Shown here one piece after another: positions 9,940 to 22,406 of a stretch of 64,000 bases of DNA. Source of the stretch: Bactericera cockerelli (taxonomy: Eukaryota; Arthropoda; Insecta; Hemiptera; Triozidae); contig JAMCCL010000018.1 of the NCBI GenBank assembly GCA_024516035.1, positions 62,001 to 126,000 on the forward strand, given 5' to 3'. The notes beneath the pieces were generated by a model. The model was not told the DNA's origin. It did not search any database and saw only the letters and a list, made by a program, of their open reading frames with translations. Positions within the stretch are counted from its first letter, which is position 1; every line of letters begins with the position of its first letter. The translations under genes and the position numbers were made by a program.

Positions 9940-10450
9940 CAGAAACCTCCGCTGAGGTTAAAATACAGGACCTCCTTGGGATTGTCTGAATACCTCAATG
10001 GAGTTATTGATCAAGTCCCAGAATATAATAGGAATTCACTGGAATTAATAACCAAGTGGGGATGTGATGGGTCTCAACAAAAAACGAATAGGACACGGAT
10101 GCTTATATTTTTCTAAGTTTGATAGTGCCCATTTGTCTCCACAGTTCTAAAACTAAATAAATCATTTGGCAAAATCCTTCACCGTCTTTTCCAAGGTTCT
10201 GTGGACCCATAAGAATCCAGTTCATTCATGAGATGAATGAACTGGTTACAAAGAAAGAAGTTGAATATTTTCAAAACCACATTCAACGTTTATCTGAAAC
10301 AATTTTCCCTGGTGAAAGAGGTAAAATAAAATATACCCTTCTACTTACTATGATTGATGGTAAAGTTTTGCAATGCAATTACTGACACAACATCTACAAT
10401 GAGATGATATCTTTGCCACCTAACATCCAAAAGTCGTATTTTTCTTTCTA
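9940..10450 (+). pseudogene. Decayed DNA transposase remnant, possibly Transib/RAG1-like
   Basis: Plus-strand peptides in changing frames: SEYLNGVIDQVPEYNRNSLE then LITKWGCDGSQQ; farther on MNELVTKKEVEYFQNHIQRL; then LLLTMIDGKV and NAITDTTSTMR, stop, YLCHLTSK. The combination WGCDGS, TMIDGKV and a Cys-rich turn is familiar from a widespread arthropod transposase family that I associate with Transib, but I cannot confirm this without a search. A 13-bp hairpin (10217-10245) lies in the middle. The copy is dead, with several stops and shifts. Confidence 0.35.
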
Positions 10451-11036
10451 ACCAAAAAAAAATTTCCAGGTTAGTTTTTTTCCAAATATTTCCATTTTAT
10501 TCCAAGGTCATTCGTGAAAGAAAAATGCGTTTCATCCTGTTTATAGTACCAAGTGTGACCGCTAGATGCTGCTGTTGCTGAAACATGATGGAAACATGTG
10601 ACAGAATTGGGGTTAGGATTTTCAATTTTTTATTTTTAACTGCTTTTAGTCTATGAGGATAATTAATATTATAAGAGATCTCTCTATGAGAGATTTTATA
10701 AATTACATTAAAAATTTTCTCCTAAAGAACCCGATTTATAGTTAAAAAGAGTTCTATATCATAACTTTTAGTTGATTTTCGTTTACAAGCGCATTGGTTA
10801 CTCTCTACTGATCAATGGTTTGTTTTTTTTTTCAAACTGTCATGATATGTAACTGTCTCACGTGATAGGTATGTTTATTCTATCATTATTGTTGTTGTAT
10901 TGTATTTAAATTATAATTCTAAAAATTCTATTTGCACTATATTTTTGTACTGTTTTGGCTTTGTGATCTTGTGAACATTTAGAATAAAAACTTTATTTAA
11001 TTAAACGCGTATTTATTTTTAACCCTAATTAATTAC
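10451..11036. other. Gene-free AT-rich interval
   Basis: No coding sequence supported. Mostly A/T-rich sequence, with an inverted pair around 10668-10700 (ATAAGAGATCTCTC / GAGAGATTTTATAAA). Confidence 0.5.
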
Positions 11037-11039
11037 CTT

Positions 11040-11062
11040 TGGCAATAACCCCGCCCTTTAGG
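11040..11062 (+). pseudogene. 3' coding tail related to the Harbinger gene at 31.3 kb
   Basis: GGCAATAACCCCGCCCTTTAG encodes the C-terminus GNNPAL-stop. It aligns with the last codons (GNNPTL-stop) of the Harbinger transposase ending at 31291. Similarity continues a little into the 3' flank (AGGAC). It marks the end of a second, otherwise lost, copy. Confidence 0.4.
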
Positions 11063-11211
11063 TAGGACATTAACTTCATTCTCTTTTTTTTATTGTATAT
11101 TTGCTTTATCTTTTTGTTTTTCTTTATATTTCATTGTATTTTACTGTATATATTTTTTGTTCTACCCAATAAAGCTTTCTATAATAATAATAATAATACC
11201 AGTGTAGTTAC

Positions 11212-11410
11212 AATGGAATCAGACATGAATCCATTACTCCCTTGTGCAGTTTCCTTCAAAAATTGGCTCCAGAGAAGAATGCAAAGAAACAATCTACAAA
11301 TGATTGCTGCAGTTCAGCATGAGGAATCTAATTCTCAAATTCTCTCAGGTCTCCTTGGGTCTGAAAAACATCTCCGACCACAAAATTATGGAGATGTTAT
11401 TCAAAGGTTA
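11212..11410 (+). other. Exon-like open frame of unknown origin
   Basis: Frame beginning MESDMNPLLPCAVSFKNWLQ and ending ...LRPQNYGDVIQR, with a possible donor (AAAG/GTTAGC) at about 11405. It follows (TAA)n repeats. Composition is coding-like, but I recognise no family. It could be an exon of a transposon-encoded protein. Confidence 0.25.
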
Positions 11411-11449
11411 GCTTTATTTCTTACATTTATAGTGTACATTTATTGATAA

Positions 11450-12104
11450 TACAGACCTGTAACAATTATGATTCAGTCGAGCTCTTTTTACAGATTATCG
11501 AAGTAAAGTAACGATAAAAATTAGTAGTTTTATTATTTATAGGCTAGGCCTGCGGCGCGTGTGAGTTTATCGAGGCATGGCCGACTTGAAAAAATGAAAA
11601 CAAAGTATTTTTAATTGGCCACAATAGTTCAATAGGAAAATCGGTAGTACAAAAGATGACCTGACAAAGACGATATTGTATCTAATATTGCTGGGGAAAT
11701 CACAATGATACAATATTTGTTAGCCCCGCGAATGTGGTCACATGTCCCGTTGGAACCTATCCTTTTTTTAACCTATTACTCATTCCGTTAGTATCTTGAT
11801 CATAAAAAAAATAAACAAAAGAGTACGTAGCTTCAAAATTAAGAAAGGTCTGTTTGAAAATTAAAAAAAAAAATGTTCTGAGAATGCATGACAGAAGGAA
11901 AGAATTTCACAATAAAGCAATATCCATCTTGTTTACATAATCATTGGTGATCCTCAAAAAACGAAGGAACATCTCTTTCTAAAAATAATGTCGGTCCCAA
12001 ATATTTTAGAACAATATCTTCAGCGGCTTGATAATAAATAGGTTGAACTTCATTACCTAGATCTATATAAGAAGTCCAGATTTGAGATTGAAAAAGCACA
12101 ACTT
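11450..12104. other. Interval without supported genes; one interspersed repeat
   Basis: About 11545-11640 carries GCGGCGCGTGTGAGTTTATC followed by GAGGCATGGCC. It is similar to 30050-30150 (GGGCGCGGTGCG, GAGGAATGGCC), so both are copies of one interspersed repeat. A 60-codon open frame at 11941-12123 (minus) abuts the piggyBac end and matches nothing I know. Confidence 0.35.
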
Positions 12105-14400
12105 TTAACCCTTTTCCTCCCAATACATGAAAAACTGGAGGAAAAAAATATTTTGATGATGGTTCTTATGTTAAATAACCCATTTTATTCAAATCTGTAA
12201 CAAAAAAATCCATCTCTCACGGTTCTTGAGATATTGCATGTTGCACCAGTGCAACAGTGGGAGGTTATGAACTAAAAAAAGGGGAAAATAAAAAATGCAT
12301 TTTTTATAAAAGTCGGTATTCCTTTTTACAGGATATTTATTGTCTGTGGTGGAAAGAATAGAAACAGTTTCTATTGACATTTTGGCAAAGATTTATTTTA
12401 CATTTTACACAGGTCCATTGAGAGTAGCCACCTTCACAAAACTTACATCTTCCTCTCTTGGCTACTATTGCAAAGTGTCCCACTTCATCATATCTTGAGT
12501 CTGAAATTGGCATAGGCACAGCATTTTGTTTTTTTTATAGTCTTTGGGGTTTCAACAGAAGGTCTACCCCTCTTACGGGTTGGCTTCCCAGCCTCACAGA
12601 GTCCCCTGGCAACTTGTGCCATAAATTTAATCAGTGGCACATATTTACCATCCAGTTTTTGACATTGTTTCCTGTACAACAACCAGCTGTTGACTACTGC
12701 CAAATTTAGACCCCAATGTATTATTCTGAAGTACCCCCGATTATTTTTTATTTTAATTCTGTAAAGCTCTATTAACATATCAGCTAGGTCTACACCCCCC
12801 ATGAACTTATTATATTGCTCTACTATGGCAGGGCGAGTTACTTCAACTTTCCGACCACAGGTTTTCACCCACCTTTTGCAACTGCCTAGTGGCTCAATTG
12901 CAACATAGTTTGATACAAAAGTAATTTTTTTTTGTCAAGCTACCCTACACAAACAGTTCCACTTTCTGCATCCAATGCCCAATCATAAGACCCTCTACCA
13001 CCTAATTTCAACAATTCTTTGTCAGTTTTGATTGGACAATTTTTGGTCCTGTTTTCCCTTATTGTTCCTACACATTGTATGTTTCTCTGTGACAGTTTGT
13101 CTACTAGGTCAACAGAAGAGAACCAATTGTCAAAAAACAGTTTGTATCTTTTATTTATATCTAATGTCTCTGCTAGTTCAAGGACAATATTCCCTGAAAT
13201 GCCCAGTCCAAAATCTTTAATTTGTGTGGAGGCACCTTCGTATATTCTGAAGTCATATATAATACCACTTTCACCAGCCCGTGTGAGAACTTTATAGCCC
13301 CATTTATGGGGTTTATTTTTATTGTATTGCACGATTGGGGTTCTCCCTTTGAAAGGAATAACCTGTTCATCAATGCTGTGCATTTCTTCAGGATTGAGCT
13401 TCAGCAAATTTTCTCTTACTTTTTTAATGAAAGGTCTTATTTTGAACAATTTATCAGGCTCATCTGGATTGAAAGTATCATTATCCACAACATGTAAATA
13501 CTTTTTGATATGATGAAATCTATTTCTACTTAGAACATCCACAATAGGAGGATATCTTGTCTCCGTTGGCCAATACATTGTGTACTGTGGCATGCCTATT
13601 ATAGCCATGTGAAGCAATACACCAAAGTACATTTCAATATCTGCTTTGTTGAAATTATAGTACCATCCTTTTGGTGTGCATATTTATTGCTTTGCTGAGC
13701 AATCTTTTCTAGGAGTTCATCATCGATAAACATATTGAAAAGTTCCAAAGGTGTTTTCTCTGTTTCATTGACAACTGTTTCTTCAATAAATGTTGAAAAT
13801 GTATGACATTCAAAACCTGTTGGCTTAATCCATTTTACAGAACTGTTCTTTTGCTTCTTTGACAATTGCTTTGGCTTATTTCTTTTCTTCTTTTTCTCAA
13901 AATCCTAGGACTTACTCTTCTCGAATGGTTCCCCGATGGTTGTTGTTGCTCTTCTTCATTCTGATCTACAATGTCCTCAGATGGTTCAGTCTCATGTTCA
14001 TTGTGATGCAACAGTCCATCTTCAGCAGCTTGTACAAGTGCATCTGGTATATCTTCTCCACTCACATGAATGTTCAGCTCACTCAGACACTCTTCAGCTC
14101 TCCGCAAGATATGTTCTGCTGAGTCCTCATCACAGCTGTCTGGGTCATCATCACTAAACATAATGGACTGATCCAACATTGCCAGAATATCAGCATCGTC
14201 CATGGTACCCTCTGAAACAGGAAAAATCAGTCTAGTTTTAGCTATAACAAATCTCTACTTCATTAATCAAGTGAAAAATTTCATACTTAGGATCCTGATC
14301 TGATAGAAAAAACTGTGATTTTACATCACACCACTACCTTCCATAGTTGCACTTGTGCAACAGGAAGTTTAGAGCGCAATAACTGGAACAATACTGGAAA
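12105..14400 (-). mobile_element. piggyBac-family element
   Basis: The left terminus is TTAA followed by CCCTTTTCCTCCCA (12105-12122), the piggyBac target tetranucleotide plus a C-rich end. A 16-bp near-terminal palindrome GTTGCAC-N2-GTGCAAC occurs at 12240-12255 and again beyond the other end of the gene at 14346-14361. The right TTAA terminus was not found, so the end coordinate is approximate. Confidence 0.65.
12340..14203 (-). pseudogene. piggyBac transposase (DDE_Tnp_1_7), frameshifted
   Basis: Acidic N-terminus from the Met at 14203. Catalytic blocks: HSIDEQVIPFKGR (first Asp), KLFFDNWFSSVDLVD (second Asp) and YNKFMGGVDLADML (third Asp). A Cys-rich C-terminal segment (CKFCEGGYSQWTCVKCKINLC) matches the cross-brace zinc domain of the family. 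Frame changes occur near 13840, 13620, 12930 and 12510, so the gene is inactive, but nearly the full length is present. The enzyme would cut and paste at TTAA sites without a footprint. Confidence 0.88.
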
Positions 14401-14439
14401 TAGGATCACGAAAACGCTTTAAATGTGTGTTTTAGTATC

Positions 14440-14700
14440 TTAGGAATCAAAAAAAGTAACAGCCGGGTCGCCCAAACGCAAAATGTGGACGCTGGGAGCT
14501 AAAATGTACATTTTGGCTTTCCTAAAATTAACTTGTCTCGCAAATGCGTTCGACCAAAAAACGCAACATGGAGATGCGCGCGCACCTTAACGCTGGCAAA
14601 ATGTACACGCTGGACCCTACCATTTCCCCTACTTTCCTGGTAAATTGCGTTCGCCCACCTCTTGTTGGGTGTAAGGGGTGTCATGTGTTAAACCTCACCG
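14440..14700. repeat. GC-rich interval with repeated ACGCAA / CGCTGG motifs
   Basis: Contains GGGTCGCCCAAACGCAAAAT, GACGCTGGGAGC, AAATGCGTTCGACC, CGCTGGCAAAATG and AATTGCGTTCGCCC. These form partly inverted, partly direct pairs around ACGCAA and CGCTGG. It looks like the terminus of an unidentified DNA element between the piggyBac and the LINE. Confidence 0.3.
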
Positions 14701-15004
14701 CTGACACTCAAATGTCAACCTCACCTGCACGTGGTGCACCCTGCTACGCTGACGAGGCTCTGGCGACCGAAAGTCTCCCGGAATAAGGAGGCCCCCCTAC
14801 AAAGCCAACGGTCTCACGAGCGGATGAGCTGAGAAGGGTGGGGCAATCTCTTGTCCCCAAGGTAAGAAATTGCCTTGAAAAGGCGGAAGAACCAGCAAGA
14901 TGGTCAACGGCTTGAGGATGCAGAAGGCAAGAGGGAAACCACCGCATTAAAGATCCCCAGGATATCCCTAACTAGATAGCCATATCATATCTTATATCTC
15001 CTCG

Positions 15005-16318
15005 ATGAACCCAAACCCCACTGAAATAAATCCTACTGATCATGGGAATCGGAACCCAAGATCCGGCAAGAGAGGTAGCAAGGCCTCTCGGGTCGTCAGC
15101 CTGCGAAACCCTTGCGACGACAAATTTAACATAAGCACGTGGAATGTTCGAACAATGCTAAAACCTGAAAAAACCGAAGAAATTTCAAAACAAATGAAAG
15201 AAACAAACCTAGATATTCTGGGGATATCAGAAACTAGATGGGCAGGGAACGGTGACTATAACACAGGTGACGTGAGAATAATACATAGTGGGAGCGAAAA
15301 ACGAGGAAGTAAAGGTGTCGCAATAATTCTCAAAGACAAATGGAGATCCAACGTTTTGAACACCTACCATGTAAGCGTGAGAATATTAATGATTAAAGTG
15401 AAAGCTCAAGCAGACCTGTATATTATTCAAGTGTACTTTCCAACTTCGAGCAGCACTGAAGAAGAACTTGATGATATGTACGAACAACTCGAGGAGCTCA
15501 TGAGACTAACAGATAACAAGTCAAACGTATTCATCATGGGCGACTTCAACGCCTCAGTTGGGAGCCAAACGTCAGAGCAAGGATGTATTGGGAAGTTTGG
15601 TCTTGGAAGTATCAATCAAAGAGGAGAAAAACTGATCGAATTTTGTGAACAATTCGAATTGATCATTACCAATACCATGTTTAGCGTACCAAAGAGAAGG
15701 AGGTATACATGGAAAGCTCCGGGCGATACAGCTAGATACCAAATAGACTAAATACTGGTCAAAAGGAAACATCGAAACAACATAAGGTCTAGTCACTCGT
15801 ATCCTGGAAGTCAAATAGACAGCGACCACGTCCTAGTCAAAGCAAAGTGCAACATTAGATTTAAGAAACACGTACTAGTCAAAAAGAAGAAGTGGTGCCT
15901 CGAGAAACTGAAAGACGAAGATAAAGTTACAGAGTTTCAAAAAGACTTGAGAGATAAAATGCAAGGAAATGGTGCTGAATCTTGGGAAGACATCAAAACA
16001 AATATTAATGTCAGCACAGAGAAAGTACTAGGCAAGAACGTCCTAGAACCAAAGAAACCCTGGATGACCCAAGATATCCTAGAATTAATCAAGGAAAGGA
16101 AGAAGTTGAGGAACGAGAACTATCGAAAATTAAAGGATGTTAAAAACAAGATTACAAGTGAATGTAAGAAAGCCAAAGACGATTGGATGAAAGAGAACTC
16201 CAAAGAAATTGAACACCTACTGTCCAAAAACTGCGCAGACAAAGCCTACACCAAAGTGAAAAGTCTAGAATATAAACCAAAAACCAGAAGCAATATAGTA
16301 AGGGACAAAGAAGGATAA
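15005..16318 (+). pseudogene. LINE (RTE/CFDP2-like) 5' part: AP endonuclease with nonsense codon
   Basis: An apurinic endonuclease-like domain: ISTWNVRTML, LDILGISETRWAG, FIMGDFNASVG and a terminal YTWKAPGDTARYQID cut by a TAA at 15749-15751 where the family continues (YxIDYILV-type). The same frame reopens with a Lys-rich linker (15947-16318) that precedes reverse transcriptase in the family. No reverse transcriptase remains, because Tigger sequence begins at about 16350. GC-rich 14750-15004 looks like the LINE 5' leader. The resemblance is to proteins commonly labelled craniofacial development protein 2-like. LINEs are usually 5'-truncated; this one keeps its 5' end and has lost its 3' end. 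Confidence 0.75.
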
Positions 16319-16353
16319 CTCTTATTTGAAAATGAGAAAGGTTTACAAATTAC

Positions 16354-17511
16354 AATGAGGTTTACAAATCGAAGGAAATGTACAATACATGGATCGAGAA
16401 TGGTCCAAGAGGAACAAGGTATAATCGTAGCAAGTCGGGCTGGTTTGATAGTAACTGCTTTGAAGATTGGCTCAAGACAATTGCCATCCCCTACCTTAAG
16501 AAATTGCAAGGAAAGAAGATTCTTATTGGCGACAATTTGTCATCCCATCTTTCGGTAGAGTCAGTCGAATTGTGCACAGCACACAACATATCACTGGTCT
16601 TTCTACCTAGTAACTCGACACATCTCACACAACCACTAGATGTTGCGTTCTTCCATCCACTGAAACAAAAGTGGAGGGAAATTCTTCTCAAATGGAAATC
16701 TGGTGCAGGTCGAAAGGAAACTTCTGTGCCCAAAAGTGTCTTCCCAAGATTGCTCAAAGAACTGGTAGACGCTATTAGCATCAATGGACCTGAAAACTTG
16801 AAGTCTGGATTTGAGAAATGTGGGATCATACCTCTGAACCCTAGAAAGATACTCGAGAGGCTCCCTTCGAATCCTGAAAACTCTGATAGGGGTGAAACTG
16901 AAACTGATAGAGGTGAAATCATGGACACTACCCTCACCAACATGTTGAAAGAACTCAGATATGGAGAAGATCTTGAACAAAGAAAGAGGAAGAAAAAAGT
17001 TAATGTTGAACCAGGAAAGAGTGTGAGAACCCAAGACTTTGAAGGTGATTCGGAATCAGAGAACGAAGATGACCCATCCCCCATTGATGAACCATGTGAT
17101 GAAAACAATGCAATGGAAGGGAATCACTATTCTGAAGTGGTCTTTCGAGGGAAAACATTCCACAATGTGTTTCCAGTTGAAGAAGATCTCCATGGTGGTG
17201 AATTCATCTTGGTTGCCTTTGACCCAGAATGTGCTTCATCATCAAGTAGCAAGACGTTAAATTACATTGGAGAGGTTGTAGAATTTGATAAAGGTCTTTA
17301 CAAAGTTAACTTCTTGGGACCTAAAGCCACAAAGTTGCATAGTGGACATATATTCGGCCAGCCCGAAGTTGTGGATGAGTCTTGGGTCAGTATGGAAGCA
17401 ATCATTGGGAAATTGATTCGGCCTGAAAAGTTTGGTCGCGGTCTCTATAAGTTTGAGATTCACAAGTCAGATTCAGTAGAGATAGGATGTTTAATTCACC
17501 TAATTTTTTAA
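16354..17511 (+). pseudogene. pogo/Tigger-type DDE transposase, 5'-truncated
   Basis: Open from 16354 (EVYKSKEMYNTWIENGPRGT). It shows the second and third catalytic blocks of the pogo DDE domain: KKILIGDNLSSHLS and STHLTQPLDVAFF, followed by FEKCGIIPLNP. The first catalytic Asp and all HTH domains are lost at the junction with the LINE. The Glu/Asp-rich C-terminal half (SDRGETETDRGE, ENEDDPSPIDE) ends in a domain of the kind that follows DDE in jerky-like proteins. A downstream terminal repeat ends near 18025. Confidence 0.8.
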
Positions 17512-18025
17512 AGAGTACAAATTTTGTTTATTTAGTTACTTACCTAAGTTAGGTACCTATCATTTTGTTTAGTAAAGAAAACATTGTTCCTTATTTAATT
17601 ACAAAGACTGAATGTAAGACTTTCATAGGTTTAAGCATTTTATTATTTTATTTTTTTACAATTTGTTAAATATGAGAAGCTCCTTTTGATCAAAATATGT
17701 TGAGTTTGGTATCATTTTCTTTGGAATTTTTTTCGCAGCTTTTTTTAAATTTTTTTAGATTGACCCTATTAACCTGTAACCCGATAGAAAAGGATTAATG
17801 ACTAAAAAATGGTAGGTGACCCTATTGTCCTGCAACGCAGGTGAATAGGGTCAGGGCCCTTTTTTTTTTTAAATTGTGCCCAAACTAAAGGTCAATTAAC
17901 CTTTAGCTTAGGTTCGTTGGAAAGAGCTAATCGAGACTCAAATTTTGGTATAAAAATATCCTACCTAGAACAAACAGACACAGAGATACAGACCAGCAAA
18001 GTCGAAAATTGACCCTATTCACCCC
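17512..18025 (+). repeat. 3' flank and terminal repeat of the Tigger element
   Basis: Non-coding. It contains GACCCTATT motifs at about 17762, 17819 and (complement) 17851, and ends GACCCTATTCACCCC next to the HTH region of the following jerky-like gene. Read inward from the boundary this is GGGGTGAATAGGGTC, a plausible Tigger terminal repeat. Confidence 0.45.
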
Positions 18026-19158
18026 ACTTTACGGTACAATGTTCCTCATTCAACATTAATCAACAAACTGAAACAACTAAAGGAAGGAAAAGTTGAGAGT
18101 ATCAATGAGAGGAAGATGGGACCTCCTACAATTTTGACGAAACAAGAAGAATTACTTCTTTGCACTTGGATTAAAGCACTGGCTACAAAAGGCATTCCCA
18201 TTGACAAAAGCGAATTGCTAGATACAGTAAGTGATATAATAAGAGCAGATGGCCGAGATAATCCATTCACAAATAACCAACCAGGAGAGAAATGGTTTAA
18301 GCTCTTTATGAGACGGCACCCAAGTATCAGTCAACGGCACACTGAAGTCATCAACATGGGAAAAGCTAGTGTAACAGAAGAAAAAATTAAACAGTGGCAT
18401 GAAAGTTTGAAAGATCATTTAGTCCAGGAAAATGCACTTTCTATTCTTGAGGATCCTAGTCGTATTTTCAATGCAGATGAGAGTAGTTTCTACACCAACC
18501 CAAAATCAGGATTAATGTTGGGACCAAGAGGACTCAATGACTTCTATGAAATCTCAAAAGGACCTGAAAAGGAATCCATAACTGTGTTAGTTACTTTGAA
18601 TGCTGCAGGAGAAATATACCCACCCATGGTGGTATACCCCTATGAGAGGATTCCTCAGGAAATTTGCCGCAATATGCCTGAAGGTTGGATCAATGGTAGA
18701 TCAACCTCAGGTTGGATGACTGGTCCAACATTTTTCAGCTACCTAGCAAACGATTTTATGCCAGAAGTTAAGAGACGAAACATTCAACTGCCTATATTAT
18801 TTTTTATTGATGGACACAAATCTCATCTGACATACAACACATCAAAGTTTTGTGAAGAAAATGGCATAATCTTGTACACATTTTTGCCCAATTGTACACA
18901 TATTCTGCAGCCTGCAGATGTTGCTGTGTTTCGTTCCTTGAAGGCAAACTGGAAAAAAAGTATACAAGAATTTAAAAAATCAACCCCACAAAAAACAATT
19001 ACAAAGTACAACTTTGCAACAGTACTCAAAAAGGCTGTCGACAATATAAGTCCTGAATCAGTTAAAAACGGCTTCAGGAAATGTGGTATTTTTCCTTTTG
19101 ACTTCAGTAATATAGATCTATCAAAACTGATGGACCATTCTACAAGAAATGTTGTATA

Positions 19159-21411
19159 CAGGGTGATCGAAACCACCCAGCCACTATCTTTTTCTCGAGA
19201 ACGGTTTGAGTTAGGATCTTGAAACAAAAAAATGGTCCCCAATACGAAGTCTGAAGTTTTATGGGAAAATATTTTGAACCTCCGCCCACCGCCCCTAAGG
19301 GCGTTTTCAGGGGGGCACATGTCCGTGTCTCCCGAATTTTAAATGGAATGCATATTTTTTAATTTTACATTCAAAACATGCTAAGCAAGTTAGTAACACT
19401 AGTAAAAAGAAAAAAAATATTCCTTGGTTCGAGTCCCGAAAAAACACGGTTTTTAGATGAAAATAGACCCAGGTTGCGGAAGTCATTACGGGCACCCGGT
19501 AAACGTTGTGAATAAACTAAAAATGTCAAAAAATAGGTAAAGTTCTCTTCTTTAATTTGATGTACTTATTTTTATTCTTTAAGGAAGTCATAGGTCCTTA
19601 AATTGGTCATAAACTTTTTTCAGGTTCAAAAGACCAAAAGTCCAGAAATTTAAATTCGACCCCCTATTTTTTTTTCTTTCACATAAAAGAAAAAAATAAT
19701 TAGCATACAATGAAAAAAAAATTAACTCTCTGCGATTTTTTCCCTTAAAATGGCAGACGAATAACGTCTGAAATGCGTTCATTTCCGTGCGCGTGAGTCA
19801 TGACACGAGTCCGTGCCTGAAATTTGTATGCACGATGTAGGTAACTCACCTCTACAGATGTTCAAAAACACCACCCTCTGCTGCAATACATTTCCTGAGT
19901 ATTCCAGGATAGGTGGCATGAACTCTCTTTAGCTCCTCAGGTGTGATGTTGCGGCAGATCCCAATGATGCGCACCTTCATCTTTTCCACATCTGTTCGAC
20001 TGGTTTGGTATGCTAGATCTTTCACCTTTCCCCACAGGTAAAAATCCATGACGGTGAGGTCGAGGGTGGGGGCAGACGAAAAATTGAACTTTCTGCGATA
20101 ACCTCTGTAATGCGTTAATTTTCATACGCGTAAGTCATGGCACGAGTCCGTGCCTGAAGCTTGTATGTACGATGTAGGTAACTCACCTCTACAAAATTAG
20201 AAAAAGAACGACAACTGATGATAATATTATTAATTTTCGTTCTGGCGCTACTGTAAACCCTGAAGTCAGCATCCGAGATATAGCAAGAGATTCGGCCATT
20301 CCTTACACGTGCGTTGAGCAAATACTAAAGGAGAGTAATTTCCATCCTTTTCATATCTCTCTGTATTAAGAGGTATCTGCCCAGGATCAAGTGACTAGTT
20401 TAAATTATACCTCATTTTTATCTGAGGGTGCGAGAACAACTTAATCGCTTGTTCCCTCAGAGATGGATCGGTAGAGGAGGACCAAACTCTTATCCCCGCA
20501 GCACCCTGGACCTTACCGTCATGGATTTTTACTTGTGGTGAAAGGTGAAAGATCGAGCATACCAAACCAGTCGAACAGATGTGGAAAAGATGAAGGTGCG
20601 CATCATTGGGATCTGCCGCAACATCACACCTGAGGAGCTAGAGAGAGTTCATGCCACCTATCCTGGCAGACTCAGGAAATGTATTGCAGCAGAGGGTGGT
20701 GTTTTTGAACATCTGTAGAGGTGAGTTACCTACATCGTGCATACAAATTTCAGGCACGGACTCGTGTCATGACTCACGCGCACGGAAACGAACGCATTTC
20801 AGACGTTATTCGTCTGCCATTTTAAGGGAAAAAATCGCAGAGAGTTAATTTTTTTTGCATTGTATGCTAATTATTTTTTTCTTTTATGTGAAAGAAAAAA
20901 AAATAGGGGGTCGAATTTAAATTTCTGGACTTTTGGTCTTTTGAACCTGAAAAAAGTTTATGACCAATTTAAGGACCTATGACTTCCTTAAAGAATAAAA
21001 ATAAGTACATCAAATTAAAGAAGAGAACTTTACCTATTTTTTGACATTTTTAGTTTATTCACAACGTTTACCGGGTGCCCGTAATGACTTCCGCAACCTG
21101 GGTCTATTTTCATCTAAAAACCGTGTTTTTTCGGAACTCGAACCAAGGAATATTTTTTTTCTTTTTACTAGTGTTACTAACTTGCTTAGCATGTTTTGAA
21201 TGTAAAATTAAAAAATATGCATTCCATTTAAAATTCGGGAGACACGGACATGTGCCCCCCTGAAAACGCCCTTAGGGGCGGTGGGCGGAGGTTCAAAATA
21301 TTTTCCCATAAAACTTCAGACTTCGTATTGAGGACCAATTTTTTGTTTCAAGATCCTAACTCAAACCGTTCTCGAGAAAAAGATAGTGGCTGGGTGGTTT
21401 CGATCACCCTG
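19159..21411. mobile_element. Fold-back element with about 910-bp inverted arms
   Basis: Starts CAGGGTGATCGAAACCACCC and ends with its complement, flanked by TA (19157-19158 and 21412-21413). Left arm about 19159-20070, right arm about 20502-21411, spacer about 430 bp. The ends and the TA duplication indicate a Tc1/mariner-superfamily origin. A 60-bp arm motif (CACGAGTCCGTGCCTGAA...CACCTCTAC) also occurs a third time in the spacer at about 20139-20190. The arrangement fits an internally deleted transposon whose 3' end was copied in inverse orientation to its left side. Confidence 0.85.
19858..20718 (+). pseudogene. Tc1/mariner-type transposase pieces inside the fold-back element
   Basis: The plus-strand spacer (about 20250-20365) encodes an HTH of this family (VSIRDIARDSAIPYTCVEQI then LKESNFHPFHI). 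After a deletion the right arm (about 20521-20718) encodes the C-terminus (MDFYL-stop-KVKDRAYQTSRTD ... GGVFEHL-stop). The left arm carries the same C-terminal 65 codons on the minus strand (19858-20049) without the internal stop. The catalytic Asp region is missing, so no active enzyme can be made. Confidence 0.7.
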
Positions 21412-22406
21412 TATAAGCCAACTAATTTTGGAGCTGAACATCTTCTTTACATAGAATCTCTACAATCAACTGCAAGAATACAAGAATTTAGAGCTATTTA
21501 TCCCCAAGACTGGAACGGAGATGACACGGCCAAGGAGCTTTATGATTTATGGAAGAAATTGAAACAAACAGTGAACGGGAATGAAGCTGTCATACAGGGA
21601 CCCAACAATCCAGTGGAGGAAAGCACTAATCAAGTATTTCCAGATGTGGAATCAGTGGTTAGAAATGCTGTCATACAGGGACCCGACAATCCAGTGGAGG
21701 AAAGCGCTAATCAAGTAATACCAGATGTGGAATCAGTAGTTAGAAATGAAGCACAATATGTAATAGAAGAACCCGCCAATCAAGCCAAGGATAACGTCAA
21801 TGAAGTAGTTCTAGATTTGTAATCTGCAGACAGAAACCAAACACCAGATATTCCAGATCCTGAGGATAACAAAGCAAAAGAAAATTATACTAAACCTCAT
21901 ATCAGTCCATCTTTTGCAAATGCAATTATGTGGACAACTGAATCACCTCTGAAAAGGAAGAAAAAGAGACAAACAAATATACCTCATTCAGGATCTTAAA
22001 AAAAATGGCTGGCATATTACGAAAATCTGAAAAATGAGAAAGATGAAATCCAGAAAAAGAAAGAAGAAAAACGATTGCTAAGAGAACAAAATAAAAAAGA
22101 TAAAAGTAACAAGAAAAAGAATAACACTATGTTTTCAATGAAAAAACAGAAAATTATGCACACTCTGGTTGACACTGATGACAGTGATTGTGTGGATGAT
22201 GTTGATATGATATCACTCCATGACTCTGAAAGTAGTTTTGGAAGTATGTTAGGTGAAAGTTCTGATGAATCTGAAAAGAACAATGGGGTTCTTACGTGGA
22301 AAATCAAACCCAATAAATCCTATGTCATACCTAGTTGAATATGAAGGCGAGTTCTTTCCTGGAATAGTTAAAAAAAAAAGAAAGGTACAAAATGTAAGTG
22401 AGTACT

